Assembly: GCA_963733265.1 (NCBI GenBank)
Contig: CAVTCF010000002.1
Coordinates: 434,001-498,000, forward strand
Length of the DNA stretch: 64,000 bases
DNA from: PALSA-1006 sp963733265
Lineage (GTDB): Bacteria > Pseudomonadota > Gammaproteobacteria > Burkholderiales > Gallionellaceae
Direction: 5' to 3'
Part shown: one piece after another, positions 42,271-50,164 of the stretch
Position numbering within the stretch: position 1 is the stretch's first letter
Layout: the number at the start of each line of letters is the position of its first letter
The notes under the pieces: generated by a model
Told to the model about the DNA's origin: nothing
Databases searched by the model: none
What the model saw: only the letters and a program-made list of their open reading frames with translations
Made by a program: the position numbers and the translations under genes

Positions 42271-43542
42271 ATGCCTATTGCACTTGTTGATTGCAATAAT
42301 TTTTATGTCTCTTGTGAGAGGGTATTTAATCCTAAGCTGGAGGGAGTTCCTGTTGTTGTGCTGAGCAATAATGATGGTGTTGCAGTAGCTCGTTCTGCCG
42401 AAGTAAAAGCCCTCGGAATTAATATGGCTGAACCGTGGTTCAAGATAGAAAAGATTGCCAAGAAACACGGCATCATCGCTTTATCAAGCAACTACACACT
42501 CTATGGCGACATGTCAGCAAGAGTCATGTCCACACTCGCCAACTTCTCACCCAAGCAAGAGATATATTCTATTGATGAATGTTTCCTTGACCTCAGCGGA
42601 TTTCCGCCAGACACATTGATGGCATATGGACAGAAGATTCGCCAGACAGTAAAACAAAATGTTGGCATCCCCGTTTGCGTTGGCATTGCAGATACAAAGA
42701 CATTGGCAAAACTCGCCAATCACTGTGCCAAAAAAGGCTATGCTGGACGCGATGGAGTGTGTGACTTTGGGCGATTCAATCAAGAAGTTAAAACAAAAGT
42801 GTTCAGCAAAATACCGGTTGGTGATGTTTGGGGCGTAGGAAGGAAGATTTCCGAGAAACTGCTGACAATGAACATCAAAACTGTTGAAGACCTTCGTACT
42901 GCCAATCCAGAAATGATTCGCTCTCAGTTTTCAATTGTGCTTTCAAGAACGCAAAATGAACTTAACGGCATCCCTTCAATCGAATTGGAGGACTCAGACA
43001 CATCGCGTCAGCAGATTATGGTTTCTCGCTCGTTCGGCATTCCTGTAACCTCGTTAGAGGGGCTATCGGAGTCTGTTGCATACTATGCGACCACTGCGGC
43101 AGGTAAATTGCGCCAAGATGGCTCTGTTGCATCTAGTATTAGCATTTTCATTCGCACCAGTCCATTTAAGGATGAAGAGTATTATGAAAACTCATTGGTT
43201 GTGCCACTGATGAATCCAACTGATGACACGACCATTCTGGTCAAAGCGGCATTAAGTGGATTAAAGAAAATATATCGTAGCGGATTCGACTATAAAAAAT
43301 CTGGTGTGATGTTGATGGGGTTACAACCCAAAGACTCGCTGCAAAAAACACTATTTGATGATACTGACAAGCAAACGAAATCAGACAATCTCATGCACGT
43401 CATGGATTCAATAAACCAGAAGATGGGAAAAGGCAGCTTAACAATCGCTGCGACTGGTCTCGGTCATGGTTGGTCAATGCGTAGAGAAAATAAGTCACCT
43501 AGCTACACAACCGATTGGAGTGAGTTACCTGTTGTAAGGTAG
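42271..43542 (+). CDS. umuC: UmuC, Y-family DNA polymerase V catalytic subunit
   Basis: A 423-residue translesion polymerase. N-terminal ALVDCNNFYVSCERVFNPKL with the first catalytic Asp, then YSIDECFLDLSG with the catalytic Asp-Glu, then a helix-hairpin-helix thumb (PVGDVWGVGRKISEKL), little-finger domain and the usual UmuC C-terminus. Full length and all catalytic residues intact. Paired with the pre-processed umuD', which suggests that polymerase V activity here needs no RecA-triggered UmuD cleavage. A truncated second umuC lies at 32486–32667. Confidence 0.95.
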   Translation: MPIALVDCNNFYVSCERVFNPKLEGVPVVVLSNNDGVAVARSAEVKALGINMAEPWFKIEKIAKKHGIIALSSNYTLYGDMSARVMSTLANFSPKQEIYSIDECFLDLSGFPPDTLMAYGQKIRQTVKQNVGIPVCVGIADTKTLAKLANHCAKKGYAGRDGVCDFGRFNQEVKTKVFSKIPVGDVWGVGRKISEKLLTMNIKTVEDLRTANPEMIRSQFSIVLSRTQNELNGIPSIELEDSDTSRQQIMVSRSFGIPVTSLEGLSESVAYYATTAAGKLRQDGSVASSISIFIRTSPFKDEEYYENSLVVPLMNPTDDTTILVKAALSGLKKIYRSGFDYKKSGVMLMGLQPKDSLQKTLFDDTDKQTKSDNLMHVMDSINQKMGKGSLTIAATGLGHGWSMRRENKSPSYTTDWSELPVVR

Positions 43543-43585
43543 CTGGTACACATTCTTAGGAAATATTTTTAAAGACAGGCATCGC

Positions 43586-43924
43586 ATGAACAAAATGAAA
43601 CTGATTGTTAACAAACTTCTTAAAACTGTTTACTTCGCAACCATCGTCAGTTTAGTAGGTTGCGCTTCAACCTATAATGAAATGGAAAAATGGGTTGGGC
43701 ATAAAGACTCCGAGATTATCTCGCTATGGGGTGCACCATCTTCCACGCACGATACTCAGGACGGGATGAAAATTATTACCTGGAAAAAGTACAATTTTAA
43801 TCAAGACAAAACGTGCACAAAATCTTTTACAATTGATGAGAAGGGGATAATAACTTCACATTCAGACCTCGATTGCAGTCTCCCGTTGTCTATAAACTTT
43901 GGCGACAATCCTAATAGCAAATGA
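43586..43924 (+). CDS. Predicted lipoprotein (112 aa)
   Basis: Lipobox VGC at residues 24–26 of a long signal peptide (MNKMKLIVNKLLKTVYFATIVSLVGC), then a small mature domain containing WVGHKDSEIISLWGAPSSTH, the motif typical of small outer-membrane lipoproteins related to the SmpA/OmlA type (helix then 'GxP'). Two Cys in the C-terminus. Function unknown. It lies just after umuC, 43 bases on, but the different character suggests no shared role. Confidence 0.65.
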   Translation: MNKMKLIVNKLLKTVYFATIVSLVGCASTYNEMEKWVGHKDSEIISLWGAPSSTHDTQDGMKIITWKKYNFNQDKTCTKSFTIDEKGIITSHSDLDCSLPLSINFGDNPNSK

Positions 43925-43940
43925 TGTTCTGAATCCACGA

Positions 43941-44693
43941 CTACGCATTCACCACACCCTTGCACTTTGGATAGCTCGAACATCCCCAGAACTCATTCCC
44001 AACATTAGCTCCTCGCTTTGCAGAACGCTTCACCATTGGGCTGCTGCACAACGGGCATGCAGGATTTGCAGAATCTAAAGATGGCTGTATCACCGGTTTA
44101 GGTTGAGCAACTTTAATAGGTTGTGGCGCTGGCTTAGCATGCCGCTCATTCAATGAAGTGATGTGCTGCTTGCGGGTAGCCCAAGTCCTCGGCAGTTTTC
44201 CGGTTTGGATCGCTTCAACAATCTCCGCAACTTCATAATCAGTAAACAGTACGACAGACTTGCTCTTGATATAACTTGAATAACCGCTGTCCAAAACATT
44301 CTCAGGCATGGCTGTCTTGAATGTACTTTCACCCCAAAACATCACTATAGAATGAAGCTTGTCGTGTTCAACACCAAGAAAATCAGACAGACACTTCGTA
44401 TGGCGGTAGTTTTGCCGCAAAGGATTTTGGAACCTGAACTTTCCTCCGGGAAAACTCTGAGTCCACTCGGCTGATTTTTCGTTGCCAAAAATCCAACCGC
44501 TCATGTTTTTAGCTTCAATGACAAAAATGCCGAATCGTGAAACTAAAACGTGGTCAATCTGAGTTGTTCCATCCGGCGTAGGTATAGTGACATTATTTAG
44601 TTCATGGTAGATGCTTCTGTCCAGCATGATTTTGTGAGCGATCGAGCCAAACGCTTCACCAACAAACCCTTTGAACATTGCCATTAAGCTCAT
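43941..44693 (-). CDS. NERD-domain nuclease-like protein with C4 zinc finger
   Basis: A 250-residue protein. NERD domain at about residues 20–135: IDHVLVSRFGIFVIEAKN carries the PD-(D/E)XK-like D...EAK pattern, so a nuclease role is likely. The C-terminus has a topoisomerase-type C4 zinc finger (CPLCSSPMVKRSAKRG, then FWGCSSYPKCKG) expected to bind single-stranded or damaged DNA. The ATG at 44691–44693 is chosen. It is convergent with the preceding lipoprotein gene and lies among DNA-repair genes in island B. Confidence 0.85.
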   Translation of the reverse strand: MSLMAMFKGFVGEAFGSIAHKIMLDRSIYHELNNVTIPTPDGTTQIDHVLVSRFGIFVIEAKNMSGWIFGNEKSAEWTQSFPGGKFRFQNPLRQNYRHTKCLSDFLGVEHDKLHSIVMFWGESTFKTAMPENVLDSGYSSYIKSKSVVLFTDYEVAEIVEAIQTGKLPRTWATRKQHITSLNERHAKPAPQPIKVAQPKPVIQPSLDSANPACPLCSSPMVKRSAKRGANVGNEFWGCSSYPKCKGVVNA

Positions 44694-44727
44694 GTGCTCA
44701 CCTCAATTGAAAACTGATTTACAAATC

Positions 44728-44982
44728 TCAATTCAACTTCAACTGAGCTTTCGATTTAGCACCAGGTTTATTCTTAACAATATACCCAGATATTCGGTAG
44801 ATCATGCCCTCGATTTTCTCACCATCCACAAGCCGGATAGAGCGGCAAAACATAACCTCACCCTTTGCCGAAAGCTCTGACAAGTACTCACGCGTTTTAG
44901 CGAGCGAGATACCCGTAGCTTCAGCAATCTCGGTATCAAGCTTTTCGCCGTTTGCTTTGAGGTAATCAAGGATGGTTTTCAT
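44728..44982 (-). CDS. Small winged-helix DNA-binding protein
   Basis: An 84-residue protein: EIAEATGISLAKTREYLSEL is a winged-helix-type recognition segment, followed by a wing (KGEVMFCRSIRL) and a basic tail. Probably a small transcriptional regulator upstream of the NERD gene (34 bases apart, same strand). The target is not known; the NERD gene is the natural candidate. Confidence 0.65.
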   Translation of the reverse strand: MKTILDYLKANGEKLDTEIAEATGISLAKTREYLSELSAKGEVMFCRSIRLVDGEKIEGMIYRISGYIVKNKPGAKSKAQLKLN

Positions 44983-45233
44983 TCAATTGGCTGGGTGCAT
45001 ATAGCACCTCGTATTTCTCAAAATGCTTTCCCTAGTATCAATGCATCAAATGTGCTCAGGTCAAATGAACTCATTGGCGTATGGTCTCCACATTCTAAAT
45101 AATGGCAGCAGGATTGTTGTTGAAATCGTGGCATGCCGCAAGTGTCATAACGTACTAGTACTTCGTGGTGGTGTCGAGGCAATTATGTTGCTATGCTTGG
45201 CCACAACGACAGCCACACCACAGAAAATCGAAA

Positions 45234-45737
45234 ATGAAACTGCTACTAGCGACCCTTGCCCTTGTATTCTCTGCAGCTTCAGTGGCTTCCGATCTACCCG
45301 ATCCCACCCTCACGCCTGGTGCCATTGACCCTAACATTACCCAAGACAATGTTTACTCGACTGTCTGCGTTAAGGGCTACACCAAAACCGTGCGCCCACC
45401 TGCCGCTTACACAAACAAGCTCAAGAAGAAACAAATCCGCGAGTATGGCTACGATGACACCAATCCCAAACATTATGAGGAAGATCACTTAATACCGCTG
45501 AGCATCGGTGGTAATCCGCGTGACCCGAGAAACCTATGGCCCGAGCCACGCAAGAGTGAGTGGAACGCCAGCAAGAAAGACCAGCTTGAATTCGTAATAT
45601 ATAAGCTAGTGTGCGAGAACGAAGTCACGCTCAAAGATGCGCAGGAGCAAATGGCGTCAGATTGGATAGCCGCGTACAAAAAGTATGTGCACAGTAAAGG
45701 TGGGCGTCATAAATTCAAGTTCAGTCACGTCGACTGA
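45234..45737 (+). CDS. Exported HNH-type endonuclease-like protein
   Basis: A 167-residue protein with signal peptide (MKLLLATLALVFSAASVASD). The mature domain contains YEEDHLIPLSIGGNPRDPRNLWPEP, a GmrSD/HNH-type core (His-Asn-Trp layout), and two Cys (STVCVKGY, KLVCENE) that may bridge. A secreted nuclease of this type might degrade extracellular DNA or act as a toxin, but no immunity gene is recognised. The ATG at 45234 is chosen for the signal peptide. The gene downstream may encode its partner. Confidence 0.7.
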   Translation: MKLLLATLALVFSAASVASDLPDPTLTPGAIDPNITQDNVYSTVCVKGYTKTVRPPAAYTNKLKKKQIREYGYDDTNPKHYEEDHLIPLSIGGNPRDPRNLWPEPRKSEWNASKKDQLEFVIYKLVCENEVTLKDAQEQMASDWIAAYKKYVHSKGGRHKFKFSHVD

Positions 45738-45752
45738 CCGGCGGGAGATGTC

Positions 45753-46091
45753 ATGAAAGAGCTAATGTGGGTTGTGGTGATTGTCGCGCTGGGCACTGTA
45801 GGCTATCTAATCGCACTAAAGAGAGATATAAACGCCGTGGACAACTTCTGTTCAGAGATGCATGCGGGGTTTGATGTTAGCAAAATTGCTGGTATTGCAG
45901 AAAAATATGATGTCGGGTTTAAAAATATTCGCGACCCACACAGTGCTGATAACAAAACTCTTGGCATCAAAGTAGACGGGAGCGCAGATGTCTGGTTCTT
46001 TGTTGTCGCATCGCCAATGACTATCGGAGAACACGGATGTGGTGTCTACCACAATAACAAAGTTGTGCTTTCTGCAAAAATTAGCGGGTAG
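45753..46091 (+). CDS. Hypothetical membrane-anchored protein (112 aa)
   Basis: One N-terminal transmembrane helix (MWVVVIVALGTVGYLIAL), then a periplasmic or cytoplasmic domain of about 90 residues with Cys in DNFCSEM and HGCGVYH. It follows the exported HNH gene by 15 bases and could be its immunity partner; this is only a positional inference. No family recognised. Confidence 0.5.
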   Translation: MKELMWVVVIVALGTVGYLIALKRDINAVDNFCSEMHAGFDVSKIAGIAEKYDVGFKNIRDPHSADNKTLGIKVDGSADVWFFVVASPMTIGEHGCGVYHNNKVVLSAKISG

Positions 46092-46100
46092 GCTACAGAT

Positions 46101-46772
46101 ATGTGCGGCCGCTTCGCCCTCGATACTCCACCCCAGAAACTCGCCGAGCACTTCAACCTGTCCGCCAAGCTTAGTTTCCATGCTTCATGGAACATCGCTC
46201 CCAGGACTAATATCTGCGCCATTACAGCCGACCAGCAGGGCACGAGGTCGCTGCGAATGCTGCACTGGGGACTTATTCCATCATGGGCTAAGGACGCGAG
46301 CATAGGCAACAAGCTAACCAACGCACGCGGCGAGACCGTCGCAGAGAAACCGTCGTTTCGTTCTGCGTTCAAAGCGCGCCGCTGCATTATCCCTGCTTCG
46401 GGTTTTTTTGAGTGGAAGAGCGATGGCAGGGTGAAACAGCCGTTTTATATGAGCCTCAAATCAGGTGACCCGATGGCGCTTGCTGGAATCTGGGAGACTT
46501 GGGGTGACACTGAGACTTGCTGCATCATTACGACGTCGCCTAACAGCTTGATGGAGCCGATACACGACCGTATGCCCGTGATACTAGATGCGGAGAATTG
46601 GGCGCAATGGTTGTCGCCCCTGGAAAGGAGCACTGAGAATCTGCTGCCGCTGATTCGCCCGCATAATGCCGAGACGATGCAAGCTTGGCCGGTGTCGCGC
46701 GAAGTTAATAAAGTTGGAGTGAGGGATATTGCTGAACTGATAAATGACCTTCGTTGTCCAACCAGCGTTTGA
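46101..46772 (+). CDS. SRAP (YedK/HMCES-type) abasic-site protein
   Basis: A 223-residue SOS-response-associated peptidase-type protein. The second residue is the invariant catalytic Cys (MCGRFALD), with the conserved NARGETVAEKPSF, ASGFFEWK and IHDRMPVIL motifs (Asn, Glu and His of the active site). SRAP proteins form a covalent thiazolidine link to abasic sites in ssDNA and shield them. Beside umuD'C and NERD it completes a DNA-damage-tolerance set. The next gene (DUF3079) starts 9 bases later. Confidence 0.92.
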   Translation: MCGRFALDTPPQKLAEHFNLSAKLSFHASWNIAPRTNICAITADQQGTRSLRMLHWGLIPSWAKDASIGNKLTNARGETVAEKPSFRSAFKARRCIIPASGFFEWKSDGRVKQPFYMSLKSGDPMALAGIWETWGDTETCCIITTSPNSLMEPIHDRMPVILDAENWAQWLSPLERSTENLLPLIRPHNAETMQAWPVSREVNKVGVRDIAELINDLRCPTSV

Positions 46773-46781
46773 CGGACAAAA

Positions 46782-46985
46782 ATGATGGCGAAAAAATTCC
46801 CTATACACCCGAAACACCCTGAGCGCATTTGCTGGGGGTGTGACAAATATTGCTCGGTTACCTCAATGAACTGCGGCAACGGATCTGACCGCACGCAGCA
46901 TCCGATGGAATTGTTTGGCGATGACTGGCAGGAGTTTGGCAATGATGAAGCAGAGCCTTCAAACAAGGAAAAAGTGAAGAGTTAA
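46782..46985 (+). CDS. DUF3079 family protein
   Basis: A 67-residue protein with two to four Cys (CWGCDKYCSV, MNCGNGS) forming a likely zinc site, and the DUF3079 pattern KKFPIHPKHPERICWGC, then HPMELFGDDW. Function unknown. It is coupled to the SRAP gene and common in betaproteobacteria, so a link to DNA repair is possible. Confidence 0.85.
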   Translation: MMAKKFPIHPKHPERICWGCDKYCSVTSMNCGNGSDRTQHPMELFGDDWQEFGNDEAEPSNKEKVKS

Positions 46986-47442
46986 GTTACTTCCACTAAT
47001 TTATTCACTTAGTGATTATGGATCTGATTTCTAACACCGCCAATTTGCCAATAGGACGTTCGCTCTATGCGATTCAGTAATCGTTTTCACCTTTACACCT
47101 TCAACCGTCATATTGCCTGCCGCAAAGTCGCGAGTCATGGCAGGCAGTTGCCGAACCTGTGCATTTAACTTTTTACTCACCGTTTGTCTCTTGTCGAGTG
47201 CATAGCCGCCGTTGTATTTAGGGGAAATTACAGGCTAGACTGACGCTACCTAACCCATGGCTGCCGTTCGAATCTGAGATTGAGTTGCCCGTTAAGCGAC
47301 ATTCGCCAGTATATGTTTCTGACTTGGTGCTTTCTGCATCAGCACATCAAAAGACGTATCTTAGGCATCATGGATTTGACCGTTTTTGACCTTTAGATGT
47401 TGAGTTTTGATTTCACACATGCGTATGGCCGCTTCACGCATA
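46986..47442. other. Intergenic, no supported gene
   Basis: A 457-base stretch between convergent genes. Short open frames (for example minus-strand LGDMREAAIRMCEIKTQHLK near 47400–47440) look like eroded coding remnants but cannot be assigned. No terminator or repeat seen. Confidence 0.4.
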
Positions 47443-50124
47443 TCACCAAGATTCCACAAACAGTGGTCGTATCGCTTCAATAGATGCCGGCAATTTAGTT
47501 TCACATGTCACGCCCAAATAAGTTGCCGCGCGGGTCGATCCAACGTACAAATATTTATCGAAAAGTTCTGGATGCATGAGGGCCAAGCGATCAATCCCTA
47601 CGAAAAACACAGCCTCAAACTCTAGCCCCTTGATGTGTCTCACATCGAATACACGCACATCACTATCTTGACCGATAAACTGGCCCTTTGGGCATGCAAC
47701 GACACGAATACTTGCGTCCTGCAAAATAGTATTAAGATCGTCCGCAACATGCTGCACCTCATCCTCACTGTTAACTAAAATAGCAATAGTGGGCAAAGTG
47801 GGAAAGGAGGCAGAGACTTCCTTGATGCGATTAGCCAACCAATTCACCACCTTTGAATGGTCTAGCGATTCTTCTACCAAAACAGGCGGAACACCTTCAT
47901 TATTAATATTGCTTGGCAAAATCACGCCACTATCGTTTTGATCTACCAAGTGAATGAGCGCGTTCGCTAGCTCGTTAAGTTGGCGACTTTGGCGGTAAGA
48001 AACTTTAATTTCTCTAATCTCAAAATCCGGAAATACCCATTTCATATCTGCAAGTGAGCGGCTTCCCCATGTGGTCAATCTTTGATTGAAGTCGCCACAT
48101 GCAAAAAATGAGCGAAAGCGAGGATGCGACATCGCAGCCATGCAGGCAATTTGAATTGGGGAAAAATCAGTTGCCTCATCAACAAGAACTTGGTTCTTGT
48201 ATAGGTCATGTATAGGTTGGAGAGACGCCCAGGCAGGTGAATCAATGTTTCTCATAATACTTGCCACGTTGAGCAATTCACCAGCGCTTCGTAATATTGC
48301 CAAGAGAACAATATCTAGCTCCAGCGTGTTTATATCTGTAGCGCTATAGGCATCTTTGATGTACCACTTGTTTTCATCTTGACGCGCGCGGCGGAAAGCA
48401 CGATACCGCTTCGGCAGTCCGCCGATATATTTTTTCACCGGATTTATAAAGCGTCGTGCCCTTGCTTGAATAAGAAGACTAGCACCCACGAAAGAACGAT
48501 CTGTCTCGCTCAAAGTGCGCTCACCGATCCATTCAATAATTCTTCCGGTTCGCGTGTTTTTGCCTATGCTTCGTTTCTTCGCTACAGAGCGAGCTTGGGA
48601 CCGAACAACTTGGTTATATGTGGCAAGCGCCTTCGCCATTGGCGTCTTGGATTGATTCAGCTCTTCATCCTCGTCGTTATCCAGGTCATCAGCATCCTCA
48701 ATATCGGTATCCGCATTTGAGGCATCCTGTAACCCGTCAATAAATACGCCTAGCTCATTCAAGAATAATTTGTTGCGATTCAATTGAAGTGTAATTGATT
48801 CACGAACCTTTTTATCCGTAGCCGATTTCAACTCAGCGATCACATCTTGAATGCGAATGGACTCTGCATTGATGGAAGTAAATAGCGTAGTAATAGATCC
48901 AGATTTATTGACTTGCGTTATGGTTAACAATCGTTTCCCCAGCTCAGCAATTTTTCCATCCGGGTCGTTACTCAACCCATCGGCTGAAACACGAATATCC
49001 TCAATGAATGCAGATTTATGCCATGCGTTAAAATCGTCAAACCAAGCAATCATGTTCACTTGAGCATCTGGGGTAATCGCGTGCAAAGAGTATTTCAGCA
49101 CAAAAGTTCCACCCGGTGATGCCGTTCGCAATACACCCAATTTCTCCCGCGCCAATTTATGTCGATAATCAGTCCACGTTGTAATGCGCTCTTCCGGCGC
49201 GGGGATCCCCTCGCGAGCAAAAGCCTCTTTAACGTAGAGTTTTAACAAATCGGTCGGCGTGAACATCAGCCAGCTTTGATTGTGCAACAAATTGTCTGAG
49301 CTTACAGACTCGACAATGCGACGTTCATCCTCATCCAAAAATGCAGAGTCTAGCTTCTGCCCAAGTCGCCGAATGAGCGTTGTGGTCTTTCCTGTGCCGG
49401 GCGGCCCCAAGATAAGCAGACGACTGCCTAGGGGGAGCCGAAATATTTCATCCTGATATTGGTCGAGAATCGGCTGGTCGCGCAGCCCCATCTTAGTAAT
49501 TACATTGCGACGAATGCCATCCGTTTTATTCGCCGATTGACTCTCTTGAGCCAGCAAGCTCGCCAGCAAATCTGCACCTACGTCGCTATCGTCTACCTCA
49601 CCTTCGAGTAAGGTGCGAAAAGAAACAACCGTTAGCGGACCATAGTCTTGTCCTTGAATAATTGAATTGTTGGAATCCCAGCCTGCGATCTTTTGCTCTG
49701 GATGCAATTGGGCGCGTTCAATCACGACCACGTTTCCGCGAACAGGAATATCCAGATCAGACCCAACCGGCAAAGAAGCCAGACGCCCCACCGGTGAGCG
49801 ATAACTTGCCATTCCTAGAATAGAAGTGGTTCGACAAATAAAATACGTATGACGCTGACCGTCTTCAGATTCAACTACAACCCGGGAGATTGCGGGTTCT
49901 TTTGAAAGTTGAACATAGCTCTGGCGAAGCTCGTCTCCAATCTGAGCGAGGCGATTTACCGCACCACCATCTGTCATCGTGTTGATAGTCGCAAGCGAAG
50001 TCGCCGTCGCTCCAGAGGCTGTTCCAAGCTTGGATCGCGCAGCATCTGCAACGCTCTCAAATTTCTTTAGAGTCTCCGTGGCAAGCTGATCAATATGTTT
50101 GTCCAAATCTTGTTGTAACGTCAC
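47443..50124 (-). CDS. SF1 (UvrD-like) helicase, last gene of defence-type operon
   Basis: An 893-residue helicase-like ATPase. Residues 1–230 carry a unique N-terminal region. Walker A GPPGTGKTTTLIRRLG at about 240–255, Walker B in VDEATDFSPIQIACMAAM, then SYRQSRQLNELANALI and VRHIKGLEFEAVFFVGIDRL, the SF1 C-terminal motifs. GTG start with AAAGGA RBS. It lies 40 bases after the PLD–SNF2 gene, in the same transcript. SF1 helicases in such operons often unwind or process phage DNA. Which DNA it acts on is unknown. Confidence 0.8.
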   Translation of the reverse strand: MTLQQDLDKHIDQLATETLKKFESVADAARSKLGTASGATATSLATINTMTDGGAVNRLAQIGDELRQSYVQLSKEPAISRVVVESEDGQRHTYFICRTTSILGMASYRSPVGRLASLPVGSDLDIPVRGNVVVIERAQLHPEQKIAGWDSNNSIIQGQDYGPLTVVSFRTLLEGEVDDSDVGADLLASLLAQESQSANKTDGIRRNVITKMGLRDQPILDQYQDEIFRLPLGSRLLILGPPGTGKTTTLIRRLGQKLDSAFLDEDERRIVESVSSDNLLHNQSWLMFTPTDLLKLYVKEAFAREGIPAPEERITTWTDYRHKLAREKLGVLRTASPGGTFVLKYSLHAITPDAQVNMIAWFDDFNAWHKSAFIEDIRVSADGLSNDPDGKIAELGKRLLTITQVNKSGSITTLFTSINAESIRIQDVIAELKSATDKKVRESITLQLNRNKLFLNELGVFIDGLQDASNADTDIEDADDLDNDEDEELNQSKTPMAKALATYNQVVRSQARSVAKKRSIGKNTRTGRIIEWIGERTLSETDRSFVGASLLIQARARRFINPVKKYIGGLPKRYRAFRRARQDENKWYIKDAYSATDINTLELDIVLLAILRSAGELLNVASIMRNIDSPAWASLQPIHDLYKNQVLVDEATDFSPIQIACMAAMSHPRFRSFFACGDFNQRLTTWGSRSLADMKWVFPDFEIREIKVSYRQSRQLNELANALIHLVDQNDSGVILPSNINNEGVPPVLVEESLDHSKVVNWLANRIKEVSASFPTLPTIAILVNSEDEVQHVADDLNTILQDASIRVVACPKGQFIGQDSDVRVFDVRHIKGLEFEAVFFVGIDRLALMHPELFDKYLYVGSTRAATYLGVTCETKLPASIEAIRPLFVESW

Positions 50125-50164
50125 GATGGATAATCCTTTCGCCTATTCAAATCAAAACAACCAG

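Noticed and set aside
45023..45328. 101-residue ORF before the exported HNH gene
   Set aside because: Overlaps the HNH gene in another frame, lacks a ribosome-binding site and recognisable features.
47407..47625. ORF opposite the helicase 3' end
   Set aside because: No start context or homology; antisense overlap with the helicase gene.
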